From positions 1,798,001 to 1,862,000 of the forward strand of contig WSYJ01000060.1 in assembly GCA_020186115.1 (NCBI GenBank): a stretch of 64,000 nt of DNA. Direction: 5' to 3'. How positions within the stretch are numbered: position 1 is the first letter of the stretch; the number at the start of each line of letters is the position of its first letter. This DNA comes from Histomonas meleagridis (lineage: Eukaryota; Parabasalia; Tritrichomonadida; Dientamoebidae). The position numbers and the translations under genes were made by a program. The notes under the pieces were generated by a model, which saw only the letters and a list, made by a program, of their open reading frames with translations, ran no database searches and was not told the origin of the DNA. Below are positions 31,027-42,200 of the stretch, one piece after another.

Positions 31027-31932
31027 TTAAGGAATATGAGAAAATATAAAATCAAAAATGTCTTTGAGAACAATTGAACGTGATTTTGTTTTGACAAGAG
31101 CATGTGACGCACCAGGATAAAGCTTGAATTCAACAATCCCTTTTGCTGAAAAATCCATTAGATCTTGGATCCATGCAATATTTGTTTTGGTATCAACCAT
31201 CGAATCTGCTTCTCCTTGTAAAAATAAAACATGGATGTCGCTGGGCCAGTCACTAATGCTTTGTTGAATTTTCGTAATTGAATGAAGCATAGAGTCTACA
31301 AATCTTGGAGTTGAAAATGGAGAAAACAATGGCGTTGCATAAACTTTTTTTGCAAACTCTTCGCTAACGTCAGGACCATTGTAATCGTCCCAATAACTTA
31401 GTATTGTGAATGGAGCAAATTTTGAATAAATCATAATTCTAAAACTTTGCAAAAAATTAATTCTATTTCCAGCATTACTAGAAATGAAAGGAGACTCAAT
31501 AATAACATTGTTAATATATTGTGAAACAAAATGTGGTTTTTCAAATATTAATAATAAACAAGCTATGGAACCAGTAGAATATCCATATAGAAATATAGGA
31601 AGATCTGGAAATGATTCATGTGCTTTTGTGATTACTAGTTCTGTTTCTTGGCAAATTTCTTCAATTGTACAACCGCATCTTGGTCCAGGAGATCTTCCAT
31701 GACCCATATGATCGCAACCTAGAAACACTCCATTATTTTTTAAAACCATATCTATAATATCATGTTTTGTTGTAAGGAAAGATCCAAGTTCATGAACATA
31801 AATTAAAACAAATTCGGGTTGTGTTTCTGGCCTCCATTCACAACCACGAAGTATGTATTCTCCATCGTTCAATGGTATTGTAAAATCTTCGCCATCATAC
31901 TCAAAATTAAAAACAGCATCTTCTATTTCCAT
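31027..31932 (-). CDS. alpha/beta hydrolase, monoacylglycerol lipase-like
   Basis: The 301-residue protein starts at ATG 31932. The fold is the Hydrolase_4/lysophospholipase type: GCDHMGHGRSPGPR after strand 4, nucleophile elbow GYSTG with Ser119, acid-bearing VLFLQGEADSMVDTK and catalytic His in YPGASHALVK. All three catalytic residues are visible. It should hydrolyse a lipid ester, for example a monoacylglycerol, though the substrate is inference. No signal peptide or membrane helix, so probably cytosolic. Confidence 0.85.
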   Translation of the reverse strand: MEIEDAVFNFEYDGEDFTIPLNDGEYILRGCEWRPETQPEFVLIYVHELGSFLTTKHDIIDMVLKNNGVFLGCDHMGHGRSPGPRCGCTIEEICQETELVITKAHESFPDLPIFLYGYSTGSIACLLLIFEKPHFVSQYINNVIIESPFISSNAGNRINFLQSFRIMIYSKFAPFTILSYWDDYNGPDVSEEFAKKVYATPLFSPFSTPRFVDSMLHSITKIQQSISDWPSDIHVLFLQGEADSMVDTKTNIAWIQDLMDFSAKGIVEFKLYPGASHALVKTKSRSIVLKDIFDFIFSHIP

Positions 31933-32510
31933 ATAAGAAACAGAAATATCAAACAAAGTTTGTCAATTTACTTATTTCCTTAAATCATATGGATATTCAC
32001 TATGAAATATAAATGTGATTTACCGAATTGTATTTATTTTATTTCAGAATATGCTTTTTGATTTTACTTATTTTGTTGTTATGAAAATACGTATTTTTAT
32101 AAAATATTAATGACTACCTACAACATTACAGATGTTCAAAATAATGCATTACATTTTTTCTTGTTATGATAACTATCAGATATTTCCCAAATCAACAAGT
32201 CTCTCTTGTAGAAAATTAGATTCTTGTAAAGGCATCCAAAATTTTTTTAGTATTTTTGGATTATCATATAGTTTTTTTCCTTCTTCTTCAATTGTATATG
32301 TAAACTTAAATACATATTCATGTATGAAATAATAGATGCGTATATAATATGAGTTACATAATGTGAATAATAAATAATCAGGAAAAAAGAATCTGGAAAA
32401 ACTTATTTATTTCCACAATCATAAAAATCACATGTAACCCCTTTTTTCATTTAAATCCAAAATTCAAAAGCAAACGATAGACAACTGTCGTAACTGTTTA
32501 ATAAATTTTA
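31933..32510. other. intergenic between divergent hydrolase and Rab-like genes
   Basis: AT-rich, no supported feature. Confidence 0.4.
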
Positions 32511-33158
32511 ATGAAGCAATCGAAACATGATTTTCAGGAACAAATTAATACTAGTTTTAAATTTGTATTTTCTGGGTGTACAGAAGAAATGTCTTGTATT
32601 TTGTTGATGATAGATCCAGATCGATTTCAACCGATCCATGATGTTACAGTTGGAGTAACATTTTCTATAAAAACAATACAAATTGATGGAAGAGATGTTA
32701 AACTTCAATTATGGGATGCATCCCAAGTGAAACATATATTTAAAAGTCGTAAAAATTATTTTAATGAAAGCGCGTGTACTATTATTATTTATGATATTGA
32801 GGATCCATCAGCACTTAAAAATATTCAATCAGATGTTCAAGATGCTCGAGAATATTCACCAAAAGATTGTCATATTGTAATTGCTGGTAATCGCCAAAAA
32901 CAAGATGCCAAATCATATTACGAAGAGCAAGTAAAATCATATGCCAAAGCAGAATGTATTCCTTATTATGAAATCTCTTCTTATTATATTGGATTTGGGA
33001 TCAAAGAATTATTCGATGATTGTGTGAAAGAAGTATATGAACAATATATATTTAAGAAGAAAAACGAATTTGTGTCTAAATCAAAGAATGAAAAACTTAA
33101 CAACACCCAAACATGTTTAAATCGAAAGTATCAAAGAGATAATGAAAATAGAAAATAA
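32511..33158 (+). CDS. divergent Rab-like pseudo-GTPase
   Basis: The 215-residue product follows the Ras/Rab fold order: FKFVFSGCTEEMSCIL in place of the P-loop, VTVGVTFSIKTIQIDG (switch I and the following strand), LQLWDASQ where Rabs have WDTAGQ, TIIIYDIEDPSALKNI, then GNRQKQD for NKxD and YEISS for the SAK loop. The P-loop lacks the GK[S/T] needed to hold phosphates, switch II lacks the catalytic Gln in its proper place, and there is no C-terminal prenylation cysteine. It is therefore probably unable to bind or hydrolyse GTP normally. Role unknown. Confidence 0.8.
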   Translation: MKQSKHDFQEQINTSFKFVFSGCTEEMSCILLMIDPDRFQPIHDVTVGVTFSIKTIQIDGRDVKLQLWDASQVKHIFKSRKNYFNESACTIIIYDIEDPSALKNIQSDVQDAREYSPKDCHIVIAGNRQKQDAKSYYEEQVKSYAKAECIPYYEISSYYIGFGIKELFDDCVKEVYEQYIFKKKNEFVSKSKNEKLNNTQTCLNRKYQRDNENRK

Positions 33159-33169
33159 ACATAAAATAT

Positions 33170-34686
33170 AATAAATATATGGTTTTGGAATTAATATAAA
33201 TTCCTTTTTGTTTGAGAAGTAATTTAACAATTTTGATTTGACCATAATTAAATGCATTCACAAGAGTGGTATCAAATGAATGAAATAATTTCCAAATATT
33301 ATTTTGGAATATTAAATTATTAAAATTAGTTTTAAATGAAATAAATAAATAAATATCTTTAGTATTAATATTTATTCCTTCTTGTTTAAGAAACAATTTT
33401 ACTATCTCTTTGTGATCTTAACGAGTTGCAATAATAAAAATGATGTTTGAAATGATTTAAATAATTTCCGAATAGTATTTTGGAATCTTAAATTTAGAAA
33501 TTGAATTTTAATTAAGAAAAATAAATATTTTTAGCTTTAGTATCATTTCCTTTTTGCTCAAGAAGCAATTTAACAATTTCTGTGTGTCCATGATAAGTTG
33601 ATTTCATAAGTGCTGTATAACACAAATTATAAAATTTCCAAATATTATTTTGAAATAAAAAATTGTTAAGATATATATTGAATAATACAAATTATACTCT
33701 TTTGCGTTAACATCAATTCTTCTCTGTCAAAAAGTAACTTAACTCATTCTCTATTTGTTTTTTCAGATGCTAAAATAAGTGCTGTTCAAAATAATTTAAA
33801 GAATTTTCAAATGTTGTTTTGTGATATATTAATAAAATAAATACCATAAATTAAAAATCAAATCCAAATAAAACATACAAACATCGACAGCATTGAAATC
33901 GAATCCTTTTTGTTCTAGAACATATATTACAAGTTCAATATTCATTGAATTAGTAGCCAAAACTAAAATATCTTTAGGTATAGATAAACATAATTCATTC
34001 AGAAAATACTTTTCAAGAAACACATTTCCAATTATTACAGATTTTTTAATGATAGATTCATTAATTTTCAATCCATTATCCTGCAAAAATAAAAATATTA
34101 TGAATTTTTCATAATTATAATGTAAAAATTTTTCTAAACTATTAATTTTACTAATTTTATTTTCATAAAGGTATTTAAAGATATCATTTCGATGAAATTT
34201 AATTGCTACCTCATATGACCCACGAAATGACGAATGATTTTGTTCGCATAAATGAATGATTTCAAGATTTCCATATTTACCTGTATTCTGATTATAAGAA
34301 TTATTGACGTTAGTGCATTTTTTAATGAAATGAATTTGTTTTTTATTAAATTATCAAGAAAATAATTGGATTCTTGAGTATATTTACTCAGAAGAAAACT
34401 TGTGAATACATATAAGATTTTTGACTTACTTTTGTTATTCTCTAATATTTCAATTTCTTTTATTAAATCTAAATTTGTTATATATAAATATCATTCATCA
34501 TTGAAATAGATAATCCGTATATCATCTGACTAATAATTAAATTAAATGTAAAAGGGAATTTTTCATCAAATTTGTTTATTATTAAATTTGCTGTTTGCTT
34601 AATATTTTCTTAAAAAAACCAAAAATTATTTGTTCCAATGAAAGAAGTTTTTCTAATTCGTTTTGATTTTTCCCTTTTTGTTCCAT
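33170..34686 (-). pseudogene. DUF3447/ankyrin family pseudogene, locus D
   Basis: Reading from an ATG at 34686 the N-terminus (LEKLLSLEQIIFGFF, later FTFNLIISQMIYGLSISM) matches locus C, but stops follow, and about 70 residues before GKYGNLEIIHLCEQNHSSF are deleted. The frame recovers at 34086-33829 (MQDNGLKINESIIKKSVIIG, TNSMNIELVIYVLEQKGFDF). Three or four degenerate ankyrin modules follow to 33170 with the same type of spacer (AATAATATTTGGAAATTATT) as loci A and C, some with frame damage. It is a decayed copy. Confidence 0.75.
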
Positions 34687-34976
34687 ATGATGGAATTGTG
34701 ATATGTATTTTGACTGGAAGTTATTAAATTTGAATTAGTACAAAAATTGATCTTAATTCTTATCATTTCGGAAAGGAAAAAAATTTATTTCTATTGAAAT
34801 ATATAAGTGTAACTTTGAAACAAATAAACAAATATAGTTTTAATCAAAATTGAATAAATGATTTGATTTCTTTAAGCTTAAAATATATGATTATATAGAT
34901 GGATATTCGAGAATCAATAATCATCATTTTTTTTAGGTATATTAATATATTTTATACAAAATTTTGTAAGCAGTTC
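34687..34976. other. AT-rich spacer upstream of tRNA
   Basis: No feature seen; holds whatever promoter serves the tRNA externally. Confidence 0.35.
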
Positions 34977-35048
34977 TCTCCCGTAGTGTAATGGTTAGCA
35001 CATGGGACTTTGAATCCCGGGACGGAGGTTCGATTCCTCCCGGGAGAA
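34977..35048 (+). tRNA. tRNA-Gln (anticodon TTG)
   Basis: A complete 72-nt cloverleaf without intron: acceptor TCTCCCG pairs with CGGGAGA, D arm GTGTAATGGTTAGCAC (box A region), anticodon stem TGGGA/TCCCG around loop CTTTGAA with anticodon TTG at 35010-35012, and T arm GGAGG-TTCGATT-CCTCC (box B). Discriminator base is A. The D arm and anticodon loop match eukaryotic tRNA-Gln. A T-rich stretch follows the gene and can end pol III transcription. Confidence 0.97.
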
Positions 35049-35283
35049 CTAATTTTTTCGTTTTTATTCATGTTTTGTTTTTAGTTCATGTACTTACTCT
35101 TATTTCTTATACCATTAAACCTCCAAAAATATTTCCATTAAAATTTTCATCTTGAATATTCATCCTAATTCTAACTCTTATAAAACATTTGTATAATTAA
35201 AGAAATACAAATTTGAATTGTTAAAATTTAAGTTTTAGATCCAAAAAATATTTTTTACACCAAAAATAGAAATAAGATATTAT

Positions 35284-36210
35284 TTAATGATGATGATGTC
35301 CACCTGTTTCAGCTTCAATAATTGCAATCAAAAGCATCCACAAAACGCCAAATGTAAACATTCCGAGGTGCCAAAGCTTCTCAGAAGTCTTCCATTCGTG
35401 TTTATGATGGAACATTTCGGACCATTCATGAGAACCGACGAACAAAAATGTTCCTGCAGAAAGTGATTCAATTATTCCGAGAGCCAATGAATTACTTTTA
35501 GATCCGATATACATTGCTACAATGATAGCAGCAGGTGAAAGAACCGCATAAATGATAACCATAATCCAGAACACAATTTTTGTTGGTCTGCATTTGATGA
35601 TAATAAGTGAAAGTGCAAAGGCTTCGACTGGTTTATGGCCTATAATGGCACAGAAAATGGCAATGGCATTGGACAATTTGGGCAAAATACCAAGAGCAAT
35701 GCCTTCAATGGCTGAATGGATATCCATGATAATATAAAGTGATATGGTGGCTGCGGTGAGGAATTTATTGGTATTACCAAATTCAACCATTTTGGAACTT
35801 TGTTTGTTATCCTGTTTTGCGATATCATTATCATTATCAGATGTCATAAGTGAGGCATTGCCAATTGGATTATAATGGTCGTGCCCTCCTCCATGATCAT
35901 GACCATGATCACCAAAAGCATCTGCATCATGTTCAGAATACGTGAATAATTCAACAACAGATAGAAGTACAAGAAAAGCTAATGCAAGCGCAGGAGCGAG
36001 CGGATACGCAAGACCATCTACTTCTTCAAACTCTTCATTTGCCTCTGCAAGAAGATGAGCTAAACCTGCACCAAGAAATACACCTCCAGCTAAAGATTCC
36101 AAACGAGAAGTCCATCTAATTGTGGTAATAAACAAAGGGAGGATATTTCCGACCAGTGTTAAAATAAAAATAATAACTGCGAAAATGATTTTGAGATGAT
36201 CGAGTTGCAT
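35284..36210 (-). CDS. ZIP family zinc/iron transporter
   Basis: The 308-residue protein starts at ATG 36210. It has eight predicted membrane helices with a His-rich loop between helices 3 and 4 (HDADAFGDHGHDHGGGHDHY). Metal-binding motifs are in helix 4 (DIHSAIEG with His165 and Glu169) and helix 5 (GHKPVEAF with His192 and Glu196), as in ZIP transporters that bring zinc or iron into the cytosol. The C-terminus ends in four histidines. A TCACA initiator-like element lies 8 nt upstream of the ATG. Confidence 0.93.
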   Translation of the reverse strand: MQLDHLKIIFAVIIFILTLVGNILPLFITTIRWTSRLESLAGGVFLGAGLAHLLAEANEEFEEVDGLAYPLAPALALAFLVLLSVVELFTYSEHDADAFGDHGHDHGGGHDHYNPIGNASLMTSDNDNDIAKQDNKQSSKMVEFGNTNKFLTAATISLYIIMDIHSAIEGIALGILPKLSNAIAIFCAIIGHKPVEAFALSLIIIKCRPTKIVFWIMVIIYAVLSPAAIIVAMYIGSKSNSLALGIIESLSAGTFLFVGSHEWSEMFHHKHEWKTSEKLWHLGMFTFGVLWMLLIAIIEAETGGHHHH

Positions 36211-36666
36211 TTTAATGTGAACTGTTAACGGGGTTAGGTGCAACCGCGAAATTCAATTCATTTTTTGCGGTTAAAGTGTCGTTTCAGAAAGTTCTTTGTT
36301 TCAGTTCGAAATTCTGATGTCATTTACACAACCCGATTCAAATGGCTTGTGCCCCTGTGAAAATATAAAACGTTGCCGTTCTTTCTGTAGAAGAATTCAT
36401 TTTTTATTCATTTCTTGCATGTATCTTATGTTTAAGTCATCATAAAAAATGTGTAAATATTATGATCATCATTATTTTGTTTATGATTATTTTTTGAAGC
36501 TTCAAATCAATTATTCAAATTTGAAAAGATTTTTGATAAACTTCTTTAAGACCATACCAAAGTCCAATATTATGGATATTTTTTTGGTTAAATTTGTTAT
36601 ATACTTTGCTATTATTCTTATCGATGAGAAACAAATTTCTCACTGTGTTGGAGCACCCCAATGTAA
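36211..36666. other. intergenic between divergent ZIP gene and 865-aa gene
   Basis: Two promoters must lie here. A 90-codon frame from 36449 overlaps the next gene's start and looks like chance. Confidence 0.4.
36216..36220 (-). promoter_or_regulatory. initiator-like element TCACA of the ZIP gene
   Basis: TCACA on the minus strand places its A 8 nt before the ATG at 36210, as expected for the trichomonad TCA(+1)YW initiator. Confidence 0.45.
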
Positions 36667-39264
36667 ATGGAGAGATGCTTTTACTTCATCAATCCAAACG
36701 AAGATCAGCACGAAGTTATAAATGATTTACTAAATTTTTTAGATGGAAGTGAATGGAAAACTTTTGTTTCTTCTTTATCTTCAACAGATTGTAATTCGAA
36801 AATACAAATATCTTCAATAATGCAAAAAATTTTATCTGGTACATATTCACCTGAAAGAATTTTTACTTCTTATGATCATGTTGCCTTAGTTAATTCATTT
36901 ATTGTAGATACAAATCCTGATTTTTTTAAAATAGCAATAACATTATATTCTCAAAAAAAGACATGTGTTGTTCCATTTCTTGATACTCTTTTATATGAAC
37001 ATCCATTAATTGTTTCAAAAGTTTTACCCATTTTTACAAACACAAAATTGTACGATACTTTTGCAAATTTGGTCATTTTAACATACCACAGAAGTAAGAC
37101 CCCACAGCTTTACAACCTTGTTACCCAAATTCCAATTCCTGTACTAATTCCACAAATGTATAATATTGTCAATACAATTCAATCTCCAGATAGCGATGTT
37201 TTTGTATCCATTCTTTTAGATTTACCCAAGACCAATCAACTTATTCATCAAATTCATGTTCAAATAAAATTTTCTATTGAATTTCATGAACCAAATTTCA
37301 TTAACGTTATTCTTGATTATCTTCAAAAAGGCTCCACCCAAAACCAATTTTCATATTCCAATGTCTTTAACAGCATATTTGGGAATTCAACATCAAATTT
37401 TCTTGCTTCCATATTGTTGAGCAGGGCACCCCGAACCCCCAAAACCGTCGTTCAAGTTCAAGCAGAACTTATTGATAAGAGCGTATCGTTGCCGCTCAAA
37501 AAGTTCTTACAAAAGGAAAACAGCAGCGGCGGTTTGATGACTGAAGAAGAAATATTATCTTTAGCTAATGAGTTTGTTCAAAAGAAAGCCATTCCTACAT
37601 CAATTACAACATTGAATTTATTTAATCAAAAATTTCTTACAACAACTTTTGCAAATATGTTACGAAATCTAGCATTATCAAACTATAATGCGAATTTACT
37701 TCTCGAAGAACTTGAAAAAAAGAAAATATTACATCGAAATATTAGAGAACAAATACCAAATAAAACAAATTTAAGTCATTTGGAACAAATCGTTGATTTA
37801 ATAAATGATAATAATGTTGATCAAATGGCACCACAACTCTTTAATCAATTTCATATTTCATTATATCGAGAACATACGGATAATATTCCTGAATACATGT
37901 CTTATATTCAAAACAAAATTATTTCAAAAATTTCCTTTTCGACAATTGACAAACTTTCTCAAATTATCATCAACTTTTTGTGTAGTAATTTATCGGAACA
38001 GCATAGAAAATCACTATCGATCTTAGCTTTGAGGTGCCCCATTTCACGATACGTTCAAAGAATATTTGAATGCGATTTAAAAAGAGAAATCGACATTTTG
38101 ATAGGTTTACACGAAGCTGCTTTACAAAGTTCAAATTATTTACAGATCAATCAAACTTTAAAAAAACAAAATTCATTAACAACCGTCAAAAGTTCACAAG
38201 AAATCTCGTCCGAAATTATAACTTTTGATCGAAAAATTTTACTACGATTTCGATGGAGGACATTAAGAGGTGATACAAATTCGGAAATTTCATTTTTTCC
38301 AGAATTTATACAACTATCGGAATCAGATCCTGTGCTATTTTTAAATTGGGAAACAAAAGTTGATGAGCCAACTGGGCAACAAAGAATAACTATTTTATCA
38401 AAACTTGGAATAGTTACAAATTTTGAACTTTTCCCAAAACTTATATTTGAATTAATATCACAAGAATACGTTTCGCCATCAATTACAGAGATATTAATAC
38501 CTTTATTTTCAAACGTTGATCAGAAAAAAATAATTATTCCTGAAAAATCAAACTTTGAAATTTTGTTTAATTTTTCGTTTATCTGGTGTGGAGCTGTTCT
38601 TAATAATCCAAGAGTCGTACAAATATTGCGTGATCCTCCTCTATTTGTGTCTCAATCATTATTAAATCATTTGCCTCAATCGGAAACCGATTGCAATCAA
38701 CTTTTTGAACTGTTCCCGCACGGCTTTATGTCAATTCTATACAATTTCGATGAATTGTCAGGTGAAATACCCTCAATTTTCCACGTCTCAAATTCTATCG
38801 TCAACGAAAATTTTGACAACGTTACATTTAACGATACGCCAAGGTTTGCCATCATATCAATTGTTTATGTCATGATAAAACGTGGTAAAAACATAATTTT
38901 GATACCAAATGTTACAGATTCAAAAGAATGGATAACGTTTTGTTTCTTTTTTTCGATTTGTTTTCATCATTTTGAAGAATCGACAACGTTATTACGAAAT
39001 TTTCCATTTTTGTTTCCTTTTTTATGCCAGAATGTGAAAGAAGAAATTTTCTTTGTAGGTGCTCGTAAATGGGCGGACTCATTAATCGAGTATGCTATCT
39101 ATTGTGCGCGAAGTGAAATCTTCTTCGAACAGTCAGAAAGCTGGAAACGGTTTCTGGCGTCCGTTAAAATTGCGGAGTGGCCCGGCGAGCTATCGTTCAA
39201 CCAACAGAATTTGTGTTGCTTTCAAAATTATGAGAGACGATGCTTCAATGAAATTTATATGTAA
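36667..39264 (+). CDS. large uncharacterised alpha-solenoid protein (865 aa)
   Basis: Not recognised. The start ATG is followed by a continuous frame of leucine-, isoleucine- and phenylalanine-rich helices without membrane segments, suggesting an alpha-solenoid scaffold. A distinct central stretch (TFDRKILLRFRWRTLRGDTN) follows a Ser-rich linker around residue 510. It contains no catalytic motif I know. It ends 23 bp from the end of the Tra1/TRRAP-like gene on the other strand, so their 3' ends overlap in transcription. A subunit of a large nuclear complex is possible but unproven. Confidence 0.8.
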   Translation: MERCFYFINPNEDQHEVINDLLNFLDGSEWKTFVSSLSSTDCNSKIQISSIMQKILSGTYSPERIFTSYDHVALVNSFIVDTNPDFFKIAITLYSQKKTCVVPFLDTLLYEHPLIVSKVLPIFTNTKLYDTFANLVILTYHRSKTPQLYNLVTQIPIPVLIPQMYNIVNTIQSPDSDVFVSILLDLPKTNQLIHQIHVQIKFSIEFHEPNFINVILDYLQKGSTQNQFSYSNVFNSIFGNSTSNFLASILLSRAPRTPKTVVQVQAELIDKSVSLPLKKFLQKENSSGGLMTEEEILSLANEFVQKKAIPTSITTLNLFNQKFLTTTFANMLRNLALSNYNANLLLEELEKKKILHRNIREQIPNKTNLSHLEQIVDLINDNNVDQMAPQLFNQFHISLYREHTDNIPEYMSYIQNKIISKISFSTIDKLSQIIINFLCSNLSEQHRKSLSILALRCPISRYVQRIFECDLKREIDILIGLHEAALQSSNYLQINQTLKKQNSLTTVKSSQEISSEIITFDRKILLRFRWRTLRGDTNSEISFFPEFIQLSESDPVLFLNWETKVDEPTGQQRITILSKLGIVTNFELFPKLIFELISQEYVSPSITEILIPLFSNVDQKKIIIPEKSNFEILFNFSFIWCGAVLNNPRVVQILRDPPLFVSQSLLNHLPQSETDCNQLFELFPHGFMSILYNFDELSGEIPSIFHVSNSIVNENFDNVTFNDTPRFAIISIVYVMIKRGKNIILIPNVTDSKEWITFCFFFSICFHHFEESTTLLRNFPFLFPFLCQNVKEEIFFVGARKWADSLIEYAIYCARSEIFFEQSESWKRFLASVKIAEWPGELSFNQQNLCCFQNYERRCFNEIYM

Positions 39265-39287
39265 ATATATTTTATTTATTATTTTTC

Positions 39288-42200
39288 CTAATCAAACCAT
39301 GAAGGAACATATTCCCCGTTACTATATGATGTGATGTAATGATACCAATTAAATGAATCATCAATTGTTGCACCATCTGATTGTGGCGGACAAAAACTGA
39401 GTATACGATTCTCATATTCTGATGACTTACGTGAGATTGTTTCAAGATTTAAGTCATCTTTGTTCTCCTCAGCAATAAGAATTTCAAGACATGATTCAAC
39501 AGATTCAATGTTTTGAAGAAATGATTGTGCAATCGCACACATCTTAATGGTGATCTCTGCTTGATGATTTGGACCAAATAATATTCCAACACTTGGTGGA
39601 ATAGTTAACGGTTGATTTCGACAAACTTCATTTGTGAGCTCACCGATAGAAACAGGGAAAAGCGGTTTCTCTGAATCCGGTGACGATAGGACAACGTCTT
39701 CATCGGCCGGATCGGGAACGTTAAACAAAAACCGTAAAAAACTGTTAACCGCAAATGTAGAAACAAGAGATTTTCGAGCAAAGAAAAATTGTTTTCGTGT
39801 TCTATTTCTTGTATATAAGTGAAGTAAAGCATCTTCAGCTCCTTCGGTTTTACTATAAAGTTCTCCAATTGTTGATATTTTTGATCCTGCATTATATATA
39901 ATATATTTATTACCAATTTCATCAGAAATTGAACTTGGCATTTTTATGTCTCTTATTATTGTTGGATTGCTATCAAGAAGAACTTGGTTAAACAAATAGA
40001 GAGCAGCTGATAAATTTGATGCTTTGATTGAAGATTCAACTCTTTCAACAATAAATGAAGCATTGTGGATTTTATTTGTCATTGCTTCAAGCACAAAAGC
40101 GTTTTGAGACAATTTCTTTACATTACATGGATTAATAAAGTTCAATATTAAACCAGTTGGTGATCTTAATTGCATACATATTGGAAGTGCAGCATTAACC
40201 TCATTAATTTTTTGATTGTATTCATTTAACATTATATTGAAAGGAACATCAGAAGGAATAATTGAATCAATAAAAGCATCAATTTCAACATCTGGTACTT
40301 GCATAATTTTAGCATATACCTCTTCTATGTTTGTTTCTGCTTTCAAATGATTTGGTAATTCTTCGAAACTCTGTATAATTTGTGGTGTGATGCATTTTGA
40401 TTCTTTACAAAGGTGAATAAACCTTTGAAATTGTAATTGAAATTGGAACGATAGGAAATCAATTTCGAAAATGAAGTCGAAAAACTTTTCCAAATGTTGG
40501 ATTGCATTAAGATGCAAAATAACATCAGGGACACCAATTCTATACAGATTTACGTTTCTTAACATATTTTTCAGTGTGTAATAATATGGCTCATTTCCAA
40601 GATTATCAGGTAACTCTAACCAATTCTCATCAAGGATACCAAAAGCATTACTCAGCCAAAACTTAAGCATTTTCATTATACACTTAGTTACTCTTTGATT
40701 AAATTTTTGAACAATTACTCTGACCTCATCACTTTGACTTTTGCTTGCAAGTATTAATGTTGTTAATAATCTTGCTGCAGAGAAGAATCCTTGTGTATTA
40801 TTAATATATTGATTCTCAAGTAACTTAATATGCTGGCTAACGGTCCCCCAAACCATCTGCGGTGTCAAAACCTTTGAATTCTTCAGAATTGTGAAGGAGA
40901 AATTGGCAAATTTAATTAGAGCATCGATTTTGGCATCATGCTGCTGATTGCTTATGATGGAAACGACTTGTTGAATCGTTTGGAAGGAGGCAGCGACGTA
41001 GCCATGTGGTGAATAGCCTAATACTGTTCTAAATAATGAACTTAATGAAGGAGAAAAGAAAACAAGTTGTTGTGATTCATTTGGTAAAGCAAAGTCAAAT
41101 TTCCTTGTGTTCCCTGAGAGAATTCCTTTTAATAAATCGAGTGTATGGACAAAAACAGGATTTAGAACATGATATTTAAAATTACTTAAATTAATTTCTT
41201 TATGTGATTTTGTTCTTTCAGAATTACATCGTTCATTAATTAATAAAATGGCTGTTTGAGCCGCCGCAAATTTTTCTTTTTGGAATATTGATAATGTATC
41301 TTTGGTACGATGTAACATTGCATTTGCAAGTTCTGCATTTCGAATTTCATTTTTGATTAAATCTGGACTACCTTTCTTTAATAAAAGTTCTAAACCACGT
41401 TGGATATAAGGAATAAAATACATATCTGGTTTCTCACTTGAATTAAAAGCTTGTAAAAATTCGTCATTTTGTGTGTAAACCATTGAATTTGCAAGATAAT
41501 TCAAAATTCTATTCAATCTTGAAATAACCGGTGATTCAATATCACTATCGTCGAATCCAATTCCAATGGCCTCTTTGTAATTTGATAGGGCATATTGAAA
41601 AATTGAAATGGCGGTTTTTTCTTTAACGTCTGGTAATAAACTCGAAAATATTTGATCATTTAATTCGTTTGGTAATAAATACCAATCTTTTAATTCATTA
41701 ATTTCACTATTTTTATAAAACGACAAATTATTTGCACCCTTAATAATTTTTGATCTAAAAGTAAATGGAATTTTTATATCAAATTTATCTAATGCACTTA
41801 ACATTCCTGAAAGTAAATTCTTATTTTTACCATTAATATTATTAACTAAAAACTGAAATATAATTTGTAAGTTATCATTATTAATAATTCTTGAGAAGAA
41901 ATTTTCTGTAATAATTGAACCGTTTTTAATCAAAAAGTTTGACAACGGAATTAACGGTTCCCAATTTTCAATTGAATCCGTTAAAATCAAAATGATTAAT
42001 GGCAACAATTCATCATTCCACATTTCGATTGGTATGCAATTAATTAACAAAACGAATCTATCGAATTCATTTGGCGCGTTTAATTCTTTCCGTATTAGAT
42101 GAATTATATTAATTTTTTCTTTATATTCATATAAAATATTTGCATATTGTATTAAGGATTGTATTAAAAATTCTTTTTTATTTGGAATATCTAATTTATT

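Noticed and set aside
36449-36721. 90-codon ORF overlapping the start of the 865-residue gene
   Set aside because: Different frame, AT-rich hydrophobic composition and no initiator; chance frame.
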